Shown: one piece after another, positions 1-9,251 of the stretch
How positions within the stretch are numbered: position 1 is the stretch's first letter
Layout of the letters: every line of letters starts with the position of its first letter
DNA from: Faecalicatena contorta
GTDB taxonomy: Bacteria > Bacillota > Clostridia > Lachnospirales > Lachnospiraceae
DNA: 40,111 bases
Direction of reading: 5' to 3'
Assembly (NCBI RefSeq): GCF_021531995.1
Contig: NZ_JAFBIZ010000016.1
Span: 1-40,111 of the forward strand
Notes under the pieces: generated by a model
Told to the model about the DNA's origin: nothing
The model's input: the letters and a program-made list of their open reading frames with translations, nothing else
The model's database searches: none
Translations under genes and position numbers: made by a program

Positions 1-61
1 CTTATATACGTAAAAATGTAAGTTCACAGGTTAGTTTAAATATATTATTGAGGTGAGAAAT

Positions 62-3000
62 TTGGATAAATATGAATATCGGGTAAAAACAGAGCAAATG
101 TTGGAACATTTGGAGAAGAAGGAATATAAAAAAGCAATGGATATCGCGGATACAATAGACTGGAGAAGGGTCAAAAATGTATCCATGCTGAATACAGTCA
201 GTGAAATCTATGAATATAATGGGGAGCTTCAGAAAAGCAGGGATGTTCTTTTTATCGCGTTTGATCGTTCGCCGGGAAGCCGTAAGATTGTTTATCGCCT
301 GGGAATTCTCGCATTGAAGCTTAATGATATCAGTGAAGCTACGGACTGCTATGAAGAATTTGTAAAAATTGCGCCGAAGGATCCGAACCAGTATATTTTA
401 AAATATAAGATCTTAAGAGCGCAAGGGGCTCCGTTGACGGAACAGATTGCGGCAATGGAAGATTTTAAGAAATCAGAATATATAGAAAAATGGGCGTATG
501 AACTTGCTAAGTTATATCATGAAGCCGGAATGACAGCAGAATGTCTGGAAGAGTGTGATGATCTGATTCTCTGGTTCAGTGAAGGAAAGTATGTATATCT
601 GGCGATGGAGTTGAAGATGAAGTATAAACCGCTGACTCCGTTACAGCAGGAGAAGTATGACAGTCGTCCGGGAGCGATCAGAAGAAATAAAGAGGTAGAG
701 CCGGAACTGGAAGAGGAAATGGAAGAGGAAGCAGAAGAGGATCAGGAAGAAGAACTTTCCGGAGAAGAGAATGAGACAGCAGAGGTACCGGAAGAGGATC
801 AGGAAGAAGAGGATAAAAATGAGGAACCGGTTCAGCCGATAAAGGCCGGAGCGGAAGATATTCTGCGCGAACAGGAGGCCTGGGAAAGAGAGCAGGAAGA
901 AGAGGGGGAAATTGGAGAGTTTCCGGAAGATGAAAAACCATATTCTTCAATTACACAGATTGTAAAGGGTGCTACTCTGGAGGAAGCTCTTGCAAATGGA
1001 GTTAAGCTTGCAAGCGGCATTAATATTGAAGAGAAGGCTATGAAGGAGAAGGAAGATGAACTTCTGTTGGATGGTCAGATGCGTATCGATGATATTCTTC
1101 AGCAATGGGAAGAAAAACAGAAGGTAAACGCAGAAGCGATAGAAAAACAGAAAGAAAAAGATATGGAGCGGCTCCGTCGCGAAAAAGAAGAAGCACGGCT
1201 TCGTAAGGAAGAAGAGCGCCGGGAAGTAGAGAGAAGAGCGGCTGAAGCGGAAGCAGCGAGAAGGGCCGCAGAGGAAGCTGCAAGGAAAGCCGCAGAAGAG
1301 GAAGCTGCGAGAAAGGCCGCAGAGGAAGCAGCGAGAAAGGCCGCAGAGGAAGCTGCAAGAAAGGCGGCAGAAGAAGAGGCTGCAAGAAAGGCGGCAGAAG
1401 AAGAGGCGGCAAGAAAGGCAGCAGAAGAAGAGGCTGCAAGAAAGGCAGCAGAAGAAGAGGCTGCAAGAAAAGCGGCAGAAGAAGAGGCTGCGAGAAAGGC
1501 CGCAGAGGAAGCTGCAAGAAAGGCAGCAGAAGAAGAGGCTGCAAGGAAAGCGGCAGAAGAAGAGGCTGCAAGAAAGGCAGCAGAAGAAGAGGCTGCAAGA
1601 AAAGCGGCAGAAGAAGAGGCTGCAAGAAAGGCAGCAGAAGAAGAGGCTGCAAGAAAGGCGGCAGAAGAAAAAAGCCCGACGCCGACAAAAACACAGAGAA
1701 TTCCAGATGACATTATAAAACTTATGGAAGAAATGGAAGAAGATGATCCTGAGGAAGAGTATGAAGATACATTTACAGAAGATAGCATGGATGAACTGAG
1801 AGATGATAATCTGGAAGGAATAGAAGCGGAACTCGCAGATATTGACTTTGGCGATAATGATTTCTTTGAAGAAGATGCTTATGTCGAAAGCGAAGATTAC
1901 GACGAGGCTGAGGACTTTGGAGAGGAAGACTTCGGAGAAGAGGATTTTGAAGAGGAAGACTTTGAAGAAGAGGACTTTGAAGAAGAAGATTTCGAAGAAG
2001 AGGATTTCGAAGAAGAAGATTTCGAAGAAGAAGACTTCGAAGAAGAAGACTTTGAAGAAGAAGACTTCGAAGAGGAAGACTTCGAAGAGGAAGACCTCGA
2101 AGAAGAGGACTTTGAAGAAGAGGACTTCGAAGAGGAAGAGAATTTTGAGGCAGCATCGCCGGAGGAAGAACTGGAAATAGAAGAGCCTTCTGAAGAAGAG
2201 ATTCAGGCAAGAATCAAGAAATCAAAGGGCGGAGTTCCGTTTGATACAGGATTTGTTGTAACCGGTCGATATGACTTAAGTGCTACCAGTGAGATCGGAT
2301 TGAAGGCGGGACTTACAGAAGAACAAAAGAAACTATTTTCTTATTTTGTTCCGGTGAGAGGAATGAGTGAACAGATCGTGGAAGTACTTGATAATGACAG
2401 AAGAGCACAGCGTGAAGGTACTTCCAAAACGGGAAATCTTCTGGTAATTGGACGTAAGGGCTCTGGTAAGACGGTACTTGCTGTTGATATCGTTAAGGCA
2501 ATTCAGAAACAGAGAAACTTAAAGCAGGGGAAGGTTGCAATTGTGACCGGTGAATCTCTGAACAAAAAGGAGCTTACCAACATTATTCAGAAGCTTCGGG
2601 GCGGAGCAATTATTATTGAAAAAGCAGGAAAATTAAATTCCAGAACAATTAAGGAACTGAATTATCTGATGGAAAAGAAAACCGGAGAACTTCTGGTGGT
2701 TCTGGAAGATCAGAGAAAACCACTGGAGCGTCTTCTGACTGCTAATCCGGAATTTAAGAAGAAGTTTACTTCCAAACTGGAACTTCCGGTATTCATCAAT
2801 GATGAACTTGTTACTTTCGGACAGACATATGCAAAAGAAAATGGATATAAGCTGGATGAGATGGGAATTCTTGCACTCTACAGCCGTATTGATGTGATGC
2901 AGCGTGAAGACCACGCAGTGTCTGTTGCAGAAGTAAAGGAAATTATGGATGAGGCGATTGCTCATTCACAGAAGGCAAATGTAAAACATCTGGCAAGAAG

Positions 3001-3067
3001 AGTGTTTGGCAAGAGTACGGATGAGTCCGACAGAATTATCTTGAAAGAAGAAGATTTCAAGATATAA
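62..3067 (+). CDS. TPR / low-complexity repeat / P-loop ATPase-like protein
   Basis: About 1001 residues in four blocks. Residues 1-200 are helical and TPR-like. Residues about 220-400 are acidic and Glu-rich. Then come about 17 tandem copies of an 8-9 residue unit (AARKAAEEE), expected to form a long charged single helix or coiled coil. Next is an acidic block with about 15 copies of a pentapeptide (EEDFE). The C-terminal 280 residues carry a Walker A motif (GRKGSGKT, near residue 800) and resemble AAA-type domains next to SpoVK/CbbX; this likeness is inferred. A TTG start at 62 is preferred because AGGTGA (51-56) lies 5 bases before it; a GTG at 53 is in frame but overlaps that site. No signal peptide or membrane segment is seen. 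Function is unknown; a scaffold with a regulatory ATPase is possible. Confidence 0.8.
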   Translation: MDKYEYRVKTEQMLEHLEKKEYKKAMDIADTIDWRRVKNVSMLNTVSEIYEYNGELQKSRDVLFIAFDRSPGSRKIVYRLGILALKLNDISEATDCYEEFVKIAPKDPNQYILKYKILRAQGAPLTEQIAAMEDFKKSEYIEKWAYELAKLYHEAGMTAECLEECDDLILWFSEGKYVYLAMELKMKYKPLTPLQQEKYDSRPGAIRRNKEVEPELEEEMEEEAEEDQEEELSGEENETAEVPEEDQEEEDKNEEPVQPIKAGAEDILREQEAWEREQEEEGEIGEFPEDEKPYSSITQIVKGATLEEALANGVKLASGINIEEKAMKEKEDELLLDGQMRIDDILQQWEEKQKVNAEAIEKQKEKDMERLRREKEEARLRKEEERREVERRAAEAEAARRAAEEAARKAAEEEAARKAAEEAARKAAEEAARKAAEEEAARKAAEEEAARKAAEEEAARKAAEEEAARKAAEEEAARKAAEEAARKAAEEEAARKAAEEEAARKAAEEEAARKAAEEEAARKAAEEEAARKAAEEKSPTPTKTQRIPDDIIKLMEEMEEDDPEEEYEDTFTEDSMDELRDDNLEGIEAELADIDFGDNDFFEEDAYVESEDYDEAEDFGEEDFGEEDFEEEDFEEEDFEEEDFEEEDFEEEDFEEEDFEEEDFEEEDFEEEDFEEEDLEEEDFEEEDFEEEENFEAASPEEELEIEEPSEEEIQARIKKSKGGVPFDTGFVVTGRYDLSATSEIGLKAGLTEEQKKLFSYFVPVRGMSEQIVEVLDNDRRAQREGTSKTGNLLVIGRKGSGKTVLAVDIVKAIQKQRNLKQGKVAIVTGESLNKKELTNIIQKLRGGAIIIEKAGKLNSRTIKELNYLMEKKTGELLVVLEDQRKPLERLLTANPEFKKKFTSKLELPVFINDELVTFGQTYAKENGYKLDEMGILALYSRIDVMQREDHAVSVAEVKEIMDEAIAHSQKANVKHLARRVFGKSTDESDRIILKEEDFKI

Positions 3068-3076
3068 GAAAATTTC

Positions 3077-3120
3077 AAAAGGGTTTTGACAAGTAATATT
3101 TGTCAAAACCCTTTTATTTT
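3077..3120 (+). terminator. Rho-independent terminator after the repeat protein
   Basis: A perfect 16-base stem (3077-3092 pairing with 3100-3115) with a 7-base loop is followed by a T-rich stretch. It begins 9 bases after the TAA of the upstream gene. The A-rich 5' side could also let it act on the other strand. Confidence 0.85.
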
Positions 3121-3121
3121 G

Positions 3122-3151
3122 TTAGACACTAAAGTATAATACAAATATATT
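3122..3151 (+). promoter_or_regulatory. possible glgB promoter
   Basis: TTAGAC (3122-3127) lies 18 bases before TATATT (3146-3151). A better -10 match, TATAAT at 3135-3140, has no good -35, since the expected place falls in the terminator T-tract. Either could drive glgB. Confidence 0.3.
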
Positions 3152-3177
3152 ATGAAAAAGAAATGCGAGGGGTGAAA

Positions 3178-5103
3178 ATGGCTGAAAAAAAGATAAAACC
3201 GTATGAGATCGGAGAGTTAGACCATTATCTTTTAGGACAAGGCACTCATTATGAGATCTACAAAAAGATGGGCGCACATCTGGCAAAAAAAGGCAAAAAA
3301 ACAGGTGTATATTTTGCTGTATGGGCGCCGCACGCACGTTCTGTATCTGTAGTGGGAAATTTTAATAACTGGGACAGGGAAGCGAATCCGATGAAACGAG
3401 AAGAACCGCTGGGAATATATACCTGCTTTATTCCTGGGGTAAAAGAGCTTGACCTGTATAAGTATTGCATCGAAACGTATAGCGGAGAATACGTTTTTAA
3501 GGCAGACCCGTATGCGAATTATGCGGAATTTCGTCCGGGAACGGCATCCAGAATTGTAGATATTACAGATCTGAAGTGGACGGATGCAGAGTGGCTGAAG
3601 AAAAGAGCGGAATGGGATTACACCAAATCCCCAATGTCTGTGTATGAGGTACATATCGGATCATGGAGAAGACATCCGAGAACAGAAGATCCGGAAACGG
3701 AAGATCCGGGATTTTACAACTATCGGGAATTCGCAAAAGAAGTCACGAAATACATAAAGAATATGGGATATACGCATGTGGAGCTGATGGGGATTGCAGA
3801 GCATCCATTTGATGGATCCTGGGGATATCAGGTGACCGGATATTTTGCACCGACATCCAGATACGGAACGCCGGAAGATTTCGCCTGGATGGTTAATTAT
3901 TTCCACCGGAATAAAATTGGTGTTATTCTGGACTGGGTACCGGCGCATTTTCCGAGGGATTCCCATGGGCTGGCTAATTTTGACGGAACACCGACTTATG
4001 AGTATGCGGATCCGAGAAAAGGAGAGCATCCTGACTGGGGAACCAAGATCTTTGACTTTGGCAAGAATGAAGTGCGGAACTTCCTGATCTCCAATGCGTT
4101 ATATTGGATCGAGCAGTTCCATGTCGACGGACTCCGGGTAGACGCTGTTGCTTCAATTCTTTATTTGGATTATGGAAAGAAAGACGGAGAATGGGTTGCG
4201 AATAAGTATGGGGAAAATAAGAACCTGGAAGCAATTGACTTCTTTAAACACCTGAATTCTGTTGTACTGGGACGTAATCCTGGAACACTTATGATTGCGG
4301 AAGAATCTACTGCATGGCCACAGGTTACCGGTAAGGTTGAAGATGGAGGTCTGGGATTCAGTCTGAAATGGAATATGGGATGGATGCATGATTTTACAGA
4401 ATATATGAAGCTCGATCCGTATTTCCGAAAAGACAACCATTACATGATGACGTTCGCTATGAGCTATGCATACAGCGAGAATTATATTCTGGTATTGTCT
4501 CACGATGAGGTCGTTCACCTGAAGTGTTCAATGCTGAACAAGATGCCGGGACTGGGATTTGATAAGTTTGCCAACCTGAAGGCTGGATATGCATTTATGA
4601 TGGGACATTCTGGTAAGAAGCTTCTCTTTATGGGGCAGGAGTTTGCACAGCTTCGTGAGTGGAGTGAGGAAAGAGAGCTCGACTGGTATCTTTTGAAAGA
4701 AGATCCACATATTCAGATCCAGAACTGGGTGAGAGATCTGCTGCATTTGTATAAGAGAAATAAAGCGCTGTATGAGATGGATCAGAGCTGGGAAGGATTT
4801 GAATGGATCAATGCGGATGATATATTCAGAAGTATATACAGCTTTGTGAGACATTCAAAAGATAGCAAACGAAATCTGCTGTTTGTGTGCAACTTTACGC
4901 CGGTAGCAAGAGATGATTACCGTGTAGGTGTACCAAGAAAGAAACAGTATAAATTAATCTTGAACAGTGACGATGTGAAATACGGAGGAACCGGAGAAGA
5001 AAGACCGGTTGTATATAAAGCAGAAAAGAAGGAATGCGACGGAAGGCCATATTCTTTTGCATATAAGCTGCCGCCGTATGGAGTTGCTGTATTCGAATTC
5101 TAA
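3178..5103 (+). CDS. glgB: 1,4-alpha-glucan branching enzyme
   Basis: GlgB cuts alpha-1,4 glucan chains and re-joins them in alpha-1,6 linkage during cytoplasmic glycogen synthesis. The 641-residue protein has the N-terminal carbohydrate-binding beta domain (VYFAVWAPHA, NFNNWDR), then the GH13 barrel with YEVHIGSW, the nucleophile Asp in GLRVDAVAS, the acid Glu in IAEEST and the SHDEV motif, and a C-terminal beta domain. The length fits the family. The start at 3178 is chosen because GAGGGGTGA sits just before it; an in-frame ATG at 3163 has no ribosome site. No other glg gene is adjacent, so it stands alone between two terminators. Confidence 0.95.
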   Translation: MAEKKIKPYEIGELDHYLLGQGTHYEIYKKMGAHLAKKGKKTGVYFAVWAPHARSVSVVGNFNNWDREANPMKREEPLGIYTCFIPGVKELDLYKYCIETYSGEYVFKADPYANYAEFRPGTASRIVDITDLKWTDAEWLKKRAEWDYTKSPMSVYEVHIGSWRRHPRTEDPETEDPGFYNYREFAKEVTKYIKNMGYTHVELMGIAEHPFDGSWGYQVTGYFAPTSRYGTPEDFAWMVNYFHRNKIGVILDWVPAHFPRDSHGLANFDGTPTYEYADPRKGEHPDWGTKIFDFGKNEVRNFLISNALYWIEQFHVDGLRVDAVASILYLDYGKKDGEWVANKYGENKNLEAIDFFKHLNSVVLGRNPGTLMIAEESTAWPQVTGKVEDGGLGFSLKWNMGWMHDFTEYMKLDPYFRKDNHYMMTFAMSYAYSENYILVLSHDEVVHLKCSMLNKMPGLGFDKFANLKAGYAFMMGHSGKKLLFMGQEFAQLREWSEERELDWYLLKEDPHIQIQNWVRDLLHLYKRNKALYEMDQSWEGFEWINADDIFRSIYSFVRHSKDSKRNLLFVCNFTPVARDDYRVGVPRKKQYKLILNSDDVKYGGTGEERPVVYKAEKKECDGRPYSFAYKLPPYGVAVFEF

Positions 5104-5137
5104 TATTATAATAGAAGTGTTTGATGTGAATGCTGAT

Positions 5138-5173
5138 AAAAAATGGACTGTCATATAGCGGCAGTCCATTTTT
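5138..5173. terminator. bidirectional terminator between convergent genes
   Basis: AAAAATGGACTG (5139-5150) pairs perfectly with CAGTCCATTTTT (5162-5173) around an 11-base loop. A and T tracts on both sides let it serve glgB on the plus strand and the DUF1002 gene on the minus strand. Confidence 0.85.
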
Positions 5174-5181
5174 AATGTAAT

Positions 5182-6414
5182 TTAATTCGCTGTATCGTCG
5201 GAATCGGCAGAGTCATTGTCGATTACCAGTCCGGAGTCTTCCTGAGAAGAGTCATCTGAACCATCGGTGTCTGCATCAGTGGTGTCGGTATCGTCAGCTC
5301 CGTCAATGTCCTGAGAGGCATCGGAGTCAACCGTGTCTGATTCGTCAATGCCTTCTGTTGCGGCTGCATCATCTTCAGAAGTGTCTTCGCTGTCATCAGC
5401 ATCATCGTTGCCGCCGAAAAGATCTTTGAAGAAATTGATAATTTTGCTCCAAAAGCCACCGTCATCGTTGCCGTCGGCAGCACTCTGAACAGCATCTAAT
5501 GTACTGTCTATCACAGCATTATCACCGAGCAGATCATCTTTTGTCTGGCTGATGATGCCTCCATCGCTGTCACCGCCTGTGAAGATTCCCTTAATGGATG
5601 ACCAGAGATTGGAGAAAAAGCCTTTGTCTTTGCCACTGAGATTATCCAGTGTATTTTTTAATGCTTTTACATCATAATCATACTGAGAGATAGATTCCAT
5701 CAGCGAGACAATCTTGTTCATCTGATCTTCGGTGAGTGTGATGTTGTAAGAATCAGCAGCATCCTGAACAACATCCTGAATCTCCTCCGGACTATTGATA
5801 TTATCTTCTATTACTTCTTCTTTGACCTTGCTCATAAGATCTGTTGCCTGTTCGCTGCCAATTGCATCTGCAAGTTCTCCGGTCGTAACCAGTTCCTGAG
5901 TAGCAGCTTCTTTCTGCCCCTCATCCAGTGTTTCGCCGCTGGCGGCTTCATAAGCCATCATGATTCCTGTCAGAGCTCCGGTTCCGGATACTTCGATCGG
6001 GGAAGCTGCAACAACATTACAGTTTTCTACACCGGAGGTCAGAAGTGTACTGGAGATCATGGCACTCGTTACGTAAGTGAGATTTGCCACTTTTACCTGT
6101 ACACCGCCGCTGCTGGTAGGTTCTACATATGAGCAGCTGTAAGTGCGGGTTCCGATCTGTGCTTCGGAAGCGATACCCTCCATGTATTTACGTTCGTCTG
6201 CGTTGGTAACTTCTATAGTTGCTACTTCGTCTGCTGAAGTTCCGAAATATTCATACATAGAAGTCTTTTGTTCTTCTGTTAAATCGGCGCCGAGAGTTAC
6301 GACTTTTGAGCTGTCTGCACAGACTGTCATAGGAATACTTCCGAATGTAAGTACAGCTGCCATCATAACCGGCAATACTTTTTTAAACTTTTTCATAATG
6401 CGTGGTGTAATCAC
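5182..6414 (-). CDS. exported DUF1002 family protein with acidic tail
   Basis: A 410-residue exported protein. It begins with a lysine-rich n-region and a hydrophobic stretch (VLPVMMAAVLTFG) ending in a signal-peptidase-like site, TVCA|D, near residue 33. The next 240 residues match DUF1002, a Firmicute family of unknown function, as recalled from the family's pattern (VTLGADLTEEQ near the N-terminus). Two amphipathic segments follow, GFFSNLWSSIKGIF and GFWSKIINFFKDLF, each ending in Gly-rich sequence, then about 75 residues of Asp/Ser/Glu/Thr-rich tail. The start is uncertain: AAGGAGG (6419-6425) lies 1 base before ATG 6417, 4 before GTG 6414 and 22 before ATG 6396. GTG 6414 has the most workable spacing. 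Monocistronic, with its own promoter and terminator. Confidence 0.85.
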   Translation of the reverse strand: MITPRIMKKFKKVLPVMMAAVLTFGSIPMTVCADSSKVVTLGADLTEEQKTSMYEYFGTSADEVATIEVTNADERKYMEGIASEAQIGTRTYSCSYVEPTSSGGVQVKVANLTYVTSAMISSTLLTSGVENCNVVAASPIEVSGTGALTGIMMAYEAASGETLDEGQKEAATQELVTTGELADAIGSEQATDLMSKVKEEVIEDNINSPEEIQDVVQDAADSYNITLTEDQMNKIVSLMESISQYDYDVKALKNTLDNLSGKDKGFFSNLWSSIKGIFTGGDSDGGIISQTKDDLLGDNAVIDSTLDAVQSAADGNDDGGFWSKIINFFKDLFGGNDDADDSEDTSEDDAAATEGIDESDTVDSDASQDIDGADDTDTTDADTDGSDDSSQEDSGLVIDNDSADSDDTAN

Positions 6415-6456
6415 CATGCCTCCTTTTCGTTCAATATTTTTCCTGGATACTACCTT

Positions 6457-6484
6457 AATATAGCATATACGGGTATATTTGCAA
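6457..6484 (-). promoter_or_regulatory. promoter of the DUF1002 gene
   Basis: On the minus strand TTGCAA (6479-6484) lies 16 bases before TATATT (6457-6462), which is preceded by TGC, an extended -10. The transcription start would fall about 30 bases before the ribosome site. Confidence 0.55.
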
Positions 6485-6496
6485 AGAAAATATGCC

Positions 6497-6820
6497 TTAA
6501 CTATTTCTAAAGATTTTCTGTAGGCGTCTCTCAAATTGTTCTTCGTCTATGACTCCCCTCATAACGGCGAGCAATTCGCGGTTATGAAAAAATACGAAGG
6601 TGGGGATGATATCAGCTTCGTATTCTGCTGCAAGGACAGCTGATTCTTCAATTTCAACTTCACAGAATTTGATTACGCCCCGATACTTTTCTTCCAGGTG
6701 TTCCATAACAGGTTTCATCATGGCGCATTTTCCGCACCAGATAGCATAGAATATGACCACTGTCGGCAGAGAGCTTTTTTTCACTTCTGTTTCAAAATTT
6801 CTGGCTGTTAAATGTAACAT
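6497..6820 (-). CDS. thioredoxin-like protein (WCGKC)
   Basis: A 107-residue single-domain thioredoxin fold. The redox site is WCGKC near residues 28-32 and the cis-proline loop is IIPTF. Lys replaces the usual Pro of WCGPC, which is expected to shift the redox potential, so substrate and partner cannot be assigned. No signal peptide, so cytoplasmic. AAGGATG upstream serves ATG 6820. It follows trmB on the same strand after a 200-base gap that contains a coding-like stretch overlapping its start. No thioredoxin reductase gene is nearby. Confidence 0.88.
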   Translation of the reverse strand: MLHLTARNFETEVKKSSLPTVVIFYAIWCGKCAMMKPVMEHLEEKYRGVIKFCEVEIEESAVLAAEYEADIIPTFVFFHNRELLAVMRGVIDEEQFERRLQKIFRNS

Positions 6821-6979
6821 GAGTCATTCATCCTTTCTTTATTGACATCCTGGATTAAGAAACCGCAGGACTTCATCCAGAGATTTACGCAGGCAGGAAC
6901 ATCGAGCGTTCTGACATTTCCTGCGATAAGAGAATTTACATAGCTTTTGGTGGAGACATTTTCTGGTTTTCAGGTTCAT
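6808..6979 (-). other. coding-like stretch between trmB and the thioredoxin gene
   Basis: Two overlapping minus-strand frames are open here. One is a 46-residue ORF from ATG 6979 to TAA 6839, Lys/Arg/Cys-rich with a weak GGAAG site, which looks like a shadow frame. The other is open from 6969 to TAA 6808, has a normal amino-acid balance (includes NSLIAGNVRTLDVPAC and WMKSCGFLIQD), and ends 13 bases inside the thioredoxin gene as coupled genes do. It has no start codon, and two TGA codons (6976-6978, 6970-6972) interrupt it upstream. It may be a decayed or frameshifted gene. I do not recognise it. Confidence 0.3.
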
Positions 6980-7020
6980 AAGGGTACTTCCAGACGTAGA
7001 GTTTTCTATATTAATATATG

Positions 7021-7674
7021 TTAAGATCGTCTGACTGCAACCAGTTTGAAGATAGGATTTCCCAGGGAAGAGAATTTCTCTTCATATTCGGTCATGATAT
7101 TTCCGGGATTCATTATATCATCGTGATGCAGATCATAAGTAATCTCAGAAATGCAAAACATTCGAGATGGGGTAAGCTGTTCGACAGAAAAGTCAAAAAG
7201 CTGGCGATTGTCAGTCTTGAACTCTACGGTGCCGTCCGGGGTCAGAACTTTGTCATACAGAGAGAAAAATTCTTCAGAGGTGAGACGGCGTCTTGCGTGT
7301 CTGGCCTTGGGCCATGGATCAGAAAAGTTCAGATAAATGCGTGATACCTCTCCGGGGGAAAATACTTCTGCAATCTCGTGTGCATCCATGCAGATGAAGC
7401 GGATGTTGGATGGCGTGTTTTCCATGGCCTGAAACTTTTCAACGGCACGAAGCAGAACGCTCGAATAACGTTCGATTCCTATGTAGTTGATCTGTGGATT
7501 CCTGGAAGCAAGGGTTAAAAGGAACTGACCTTTTCCCATGCCGATTTCAATGTGAATCGGATGGGTATTCTGAAAAACGTTATGCCAGACTCCTTTGTGG
7601 CTTTTTTCATCTTTAACAACTTCTTTACACTCGTTTAAAACACTTTCAGCACGAGGTATATTTCTAAGGCGCAT
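7021..7674 (-). CDS. trmB: tRNA (guanine-N7-)-methyltransferase
   Basis: TrmB uses S-adenosylmethionine to methylate N7 of G46 in the variable loop of tRNAs. The 217-residue length is typical. The SAM site is seen in HIEIGMGKGQFLL and YIGIERYSSV, and the family motif in LNFSDPWPKARHARRRL, followed by TEFKTDN-like FKTDNRQLFDF. GGGAGG lies 8 bases before ATG 7674. It has its own promoter and is divergent from the ATPase operon. Confidence 0.95.
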   Translation of the reverse strand: MRLRNIPRAESVLNECKEVVKDEKSHKGVWHNVFQNTHPIHIEIGMGKGQFLLTLASRNPQINYIGIERYSSVLLRAVEKFQAMENTPSNIRFICMDAHEIAEVFSPGEVSRIYLNFSDPWPKARHARRRLTSEEFFSLYDKVLTPDGTVEFKTDNRQLFDFSVEQLTPSRMFCISEITYDLHHDDIMNPGNIMTEYEEKFSSLGNPIFKLVAVRRS

Positions 7675-7715
7675 AAACGGAACCTCCCTGTTTTCAAGCT
7701 TTGCATGCTTTTTTC

Positions 7716-7744
7716 AGTGTATATCCTGATGGAGGAAAAGTCAA
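7716..7744 (-). promoter_or_regulatory. trmB promoter
   Basis: Minus-strand TTGACT (7739-7744) and TACACT (7716-7721) are separated by exactly 17 bases, about 40 bases before the trmB start. Confidence 0.6.
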
Positions 7745-7822
7745 CCGTTTCCGGGATTGTTGAAAATTGTCATATGTGTTTTTAGTAAAATTAACTATGG
7801 AATTTTGAAAAAATAAGAGTAT

Positions 7823-7828
7823 TATAAT
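7823..7828 (+). promoter_or_regulatory. -10 element of the V-type ATPase operon
   Basis: A perfect TATAAT lies about 58 bases before the first ATPase gene. No convincing -35 is found 16-18 bases upstream, so an activator or a weak -35 is possible. Confidence 0.45.
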
Positions 7829-7885
7829 ATCATGGGTAAAATGTTAGGGTTATGACCTGACAATAAGTTGAGCAGGAGGCGGCTT

Positions 7886-8197
7886 ATGAATTCTGTGATT
7901 GAAAGACTGGCAGATATTGAATCTACAGCGGAAGCGATTGTGGATCATGCGCAGGAGCAAAAGAAAGAGATTGAAAAAAAGATTCAGGTAAAACGAGACA
8001 GGTTTGATCAGGATCTTGAGGCAAAGACACAGGCCAGGGTGGATAAGATACGGGAAGAGTCAGAGCAGAGAGTAGACAAGATTCTGAAAGAGCAGAAGGA
8101 GAAGAATCAGGATACGATCGAGAATCTGAAAAAAGAATTTGAAGAAAATCACGATGTATATGTTCAGGAAATTATCAGACGTATCATAGAGGTGTAA
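7886..8197 (+). CDS. V-type ATP synthase peripheral-stalk subunit (G/H type)
   Basis: A 103-residue, almost wholly helical and charged protein with heptad-like spacing of hydrophobics (IVDHAQEQKKEIEKKIQ). This matches the small peripheral-stalk subunit that pairs with subunit E to hold the catalytic head still against the rotor. The sequence gives only coiled coil; the call leans on its position as first gene of the operon. The start at 7886 is chosen because AGGAGG (7874-7879) lies 6 bases before it; an in-frame TTG at 7868 lies upstream of that site. Confidence 0.75.
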   Translation: MNSVIERLADIESTAEAIVDHAQEQKKEIEKKIQVKRDRFDQDLEAKTQARVDKIREESEQRVDKILKEQKEKNQDTIENLKKEFEENHDVYVQEIIRRIIEV

Positions 8198-8201
8198 AAA
8201 C

Positions 8202-9251
8202 ATGGGAAATGTGATGGCGTACAGTGGAATTGCGACGAAAGTTCGGGCAATGTCCGCGAAGCTTCTTACCAGTCAGGATTTTGATTATATAGCGGGGCTT
8301 GGAAGTGTGCCGGAGGCAATTGAATATCTGAAAGCAAAACCGGCGTATGCAGAATATATTAATAGAATGGATATCTCATTGTATCACAGAAGGCATGTGG
8401 AAAAAGTATTGTACCAGTCGCTTTTTGATGATTATTCCAGAATTTTCCGATTTGCGGGAATGGAACAGAAGAAATTCCTTAAATTATACTGGAAGCGTTA
8501 TGAAGTGGATCTGATTAATTACTGCCTTCGTATTGTATTTAATCATTATGAAAAGCCATTCGATCTTGACTATAAGAAGGAATTTTTTGACAGATATTCT
8601 CAGATATCGATTGACCGGTTGATTACATCCAAGAATATTGAAGATCTTGTGGATAATTTGAAGGACACCGAATATTATGAGCCTCTGCACAGATTGCGGG
8701 AATCCGGAGCGGCAACGTTATTTGATTATGATCTGGCACTGGATTTGTATTATTTTTCTTCGACGTGGAAAAAAAGCAAGAACCTGTTGAAGAAAAACGA
8801 ATTGAAGCTATATATCAGAGATATCGGATCGAAGGTGGATCTTTTGAATGTTCAGTGGATTTACCGGGCAAAGAAGTACTATCATATGCTTCCGCCGGAT
8901 ATTTACTCCATGACAATACCGATTCATTACCGGATCAAAACGGAGGAGTTTAAGCAGTTGGTGGAAACTCCGAATCTGGAGCAGTTTGAGCGGGAACTGG
9001 AAAAGACGTATTATGCGAAAAAATTCCATTATCAGGATGTCAGCAAGACGCTGGAGCAGATGTATAAGGATTATCTGGAAAAATTATATATTGCAGACAG
9101 ACGCAAAGAGCCTTATTCGATCGCAACGATTAATACGTATCTGTTTCAGAAGGAAGAAGAAATATATAAACTAACAACGGCCCTTGAATGTATCCGCTAC
9201 GGTTTGTCGAAGGGTGAGACGTTAGGATACTTAGGAGGTGTGGTTCAATGA
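8202..9251 (+). CDS. ntpC: V-type ATP synthase subunit C
   Basis: A 349-residue helical protein of the AC39 (subunit C/d) family, the funnel that sits on the membrane c-ring and links it to the central stalk. The N-terminal pattern (YSGIATKVRAM) and repeated helical, tyrosine-rich segments ending in ECIRYGLSKGE fit the family. GAGGTG overlaps the previous stop and serves ATG 8202. Its TGA overlaps the ATG of subunit I (ATGA), so the two are probably translationally coupled. Confidence 0.9.
   Translation: MGNVMAYSGIATKVRAMSAKLLTSQDFDYIAGLGSVPEAIEYLKAKPAYAEYINRMDISLYHRRHVEKVLYQSLFDDYSRIFRFAGMEQKKFLKLYWKRYEVDLINYCLRIVFNHYEKPFDLDYKKEFFDRYSQISIDRLITSKNIEDLVDNLKDTEYYEPLHRLRESGAATLFDYDLALDLYYFSSTWKKSKNLLKKNELKLYIRDIGSKVDLLNVQWIYRAKKYYHMLPPDIYSMTIPIHYRIKTEEFKQLVETPNLEQFERELEKTYYAKKFHYQDVSKTLEQMYKDYLEKLYIADRRKEPYSIATINTYLFQKEEEIYKLTTALECIRYGLSKGETLGYLGGVVQ

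Noticed and set aside
1038-1788. Long minus-strand ORFs (218 and 229 residues) opposite the alanine/glutamate repeats
   Set aside because: They are shadows of the repeat codons: pure Leu/Pro or Ala/Ser low complexity, no ribosome site, and the plus-strand gene explains the region.
1255-2150. Periodic DNA repeats that could suggest a CRISPR array
   Set aside because: Units of 24-27 and 15 bases run in frame inside a gene with no spacers.
6970-6978. TGA-ACC-TGA read as a Sec-x-Sec motif
   Set aside because: No start codon upstream, no hairpin at SECIS distance and no recognised family, so selenocysteine is not supported here.
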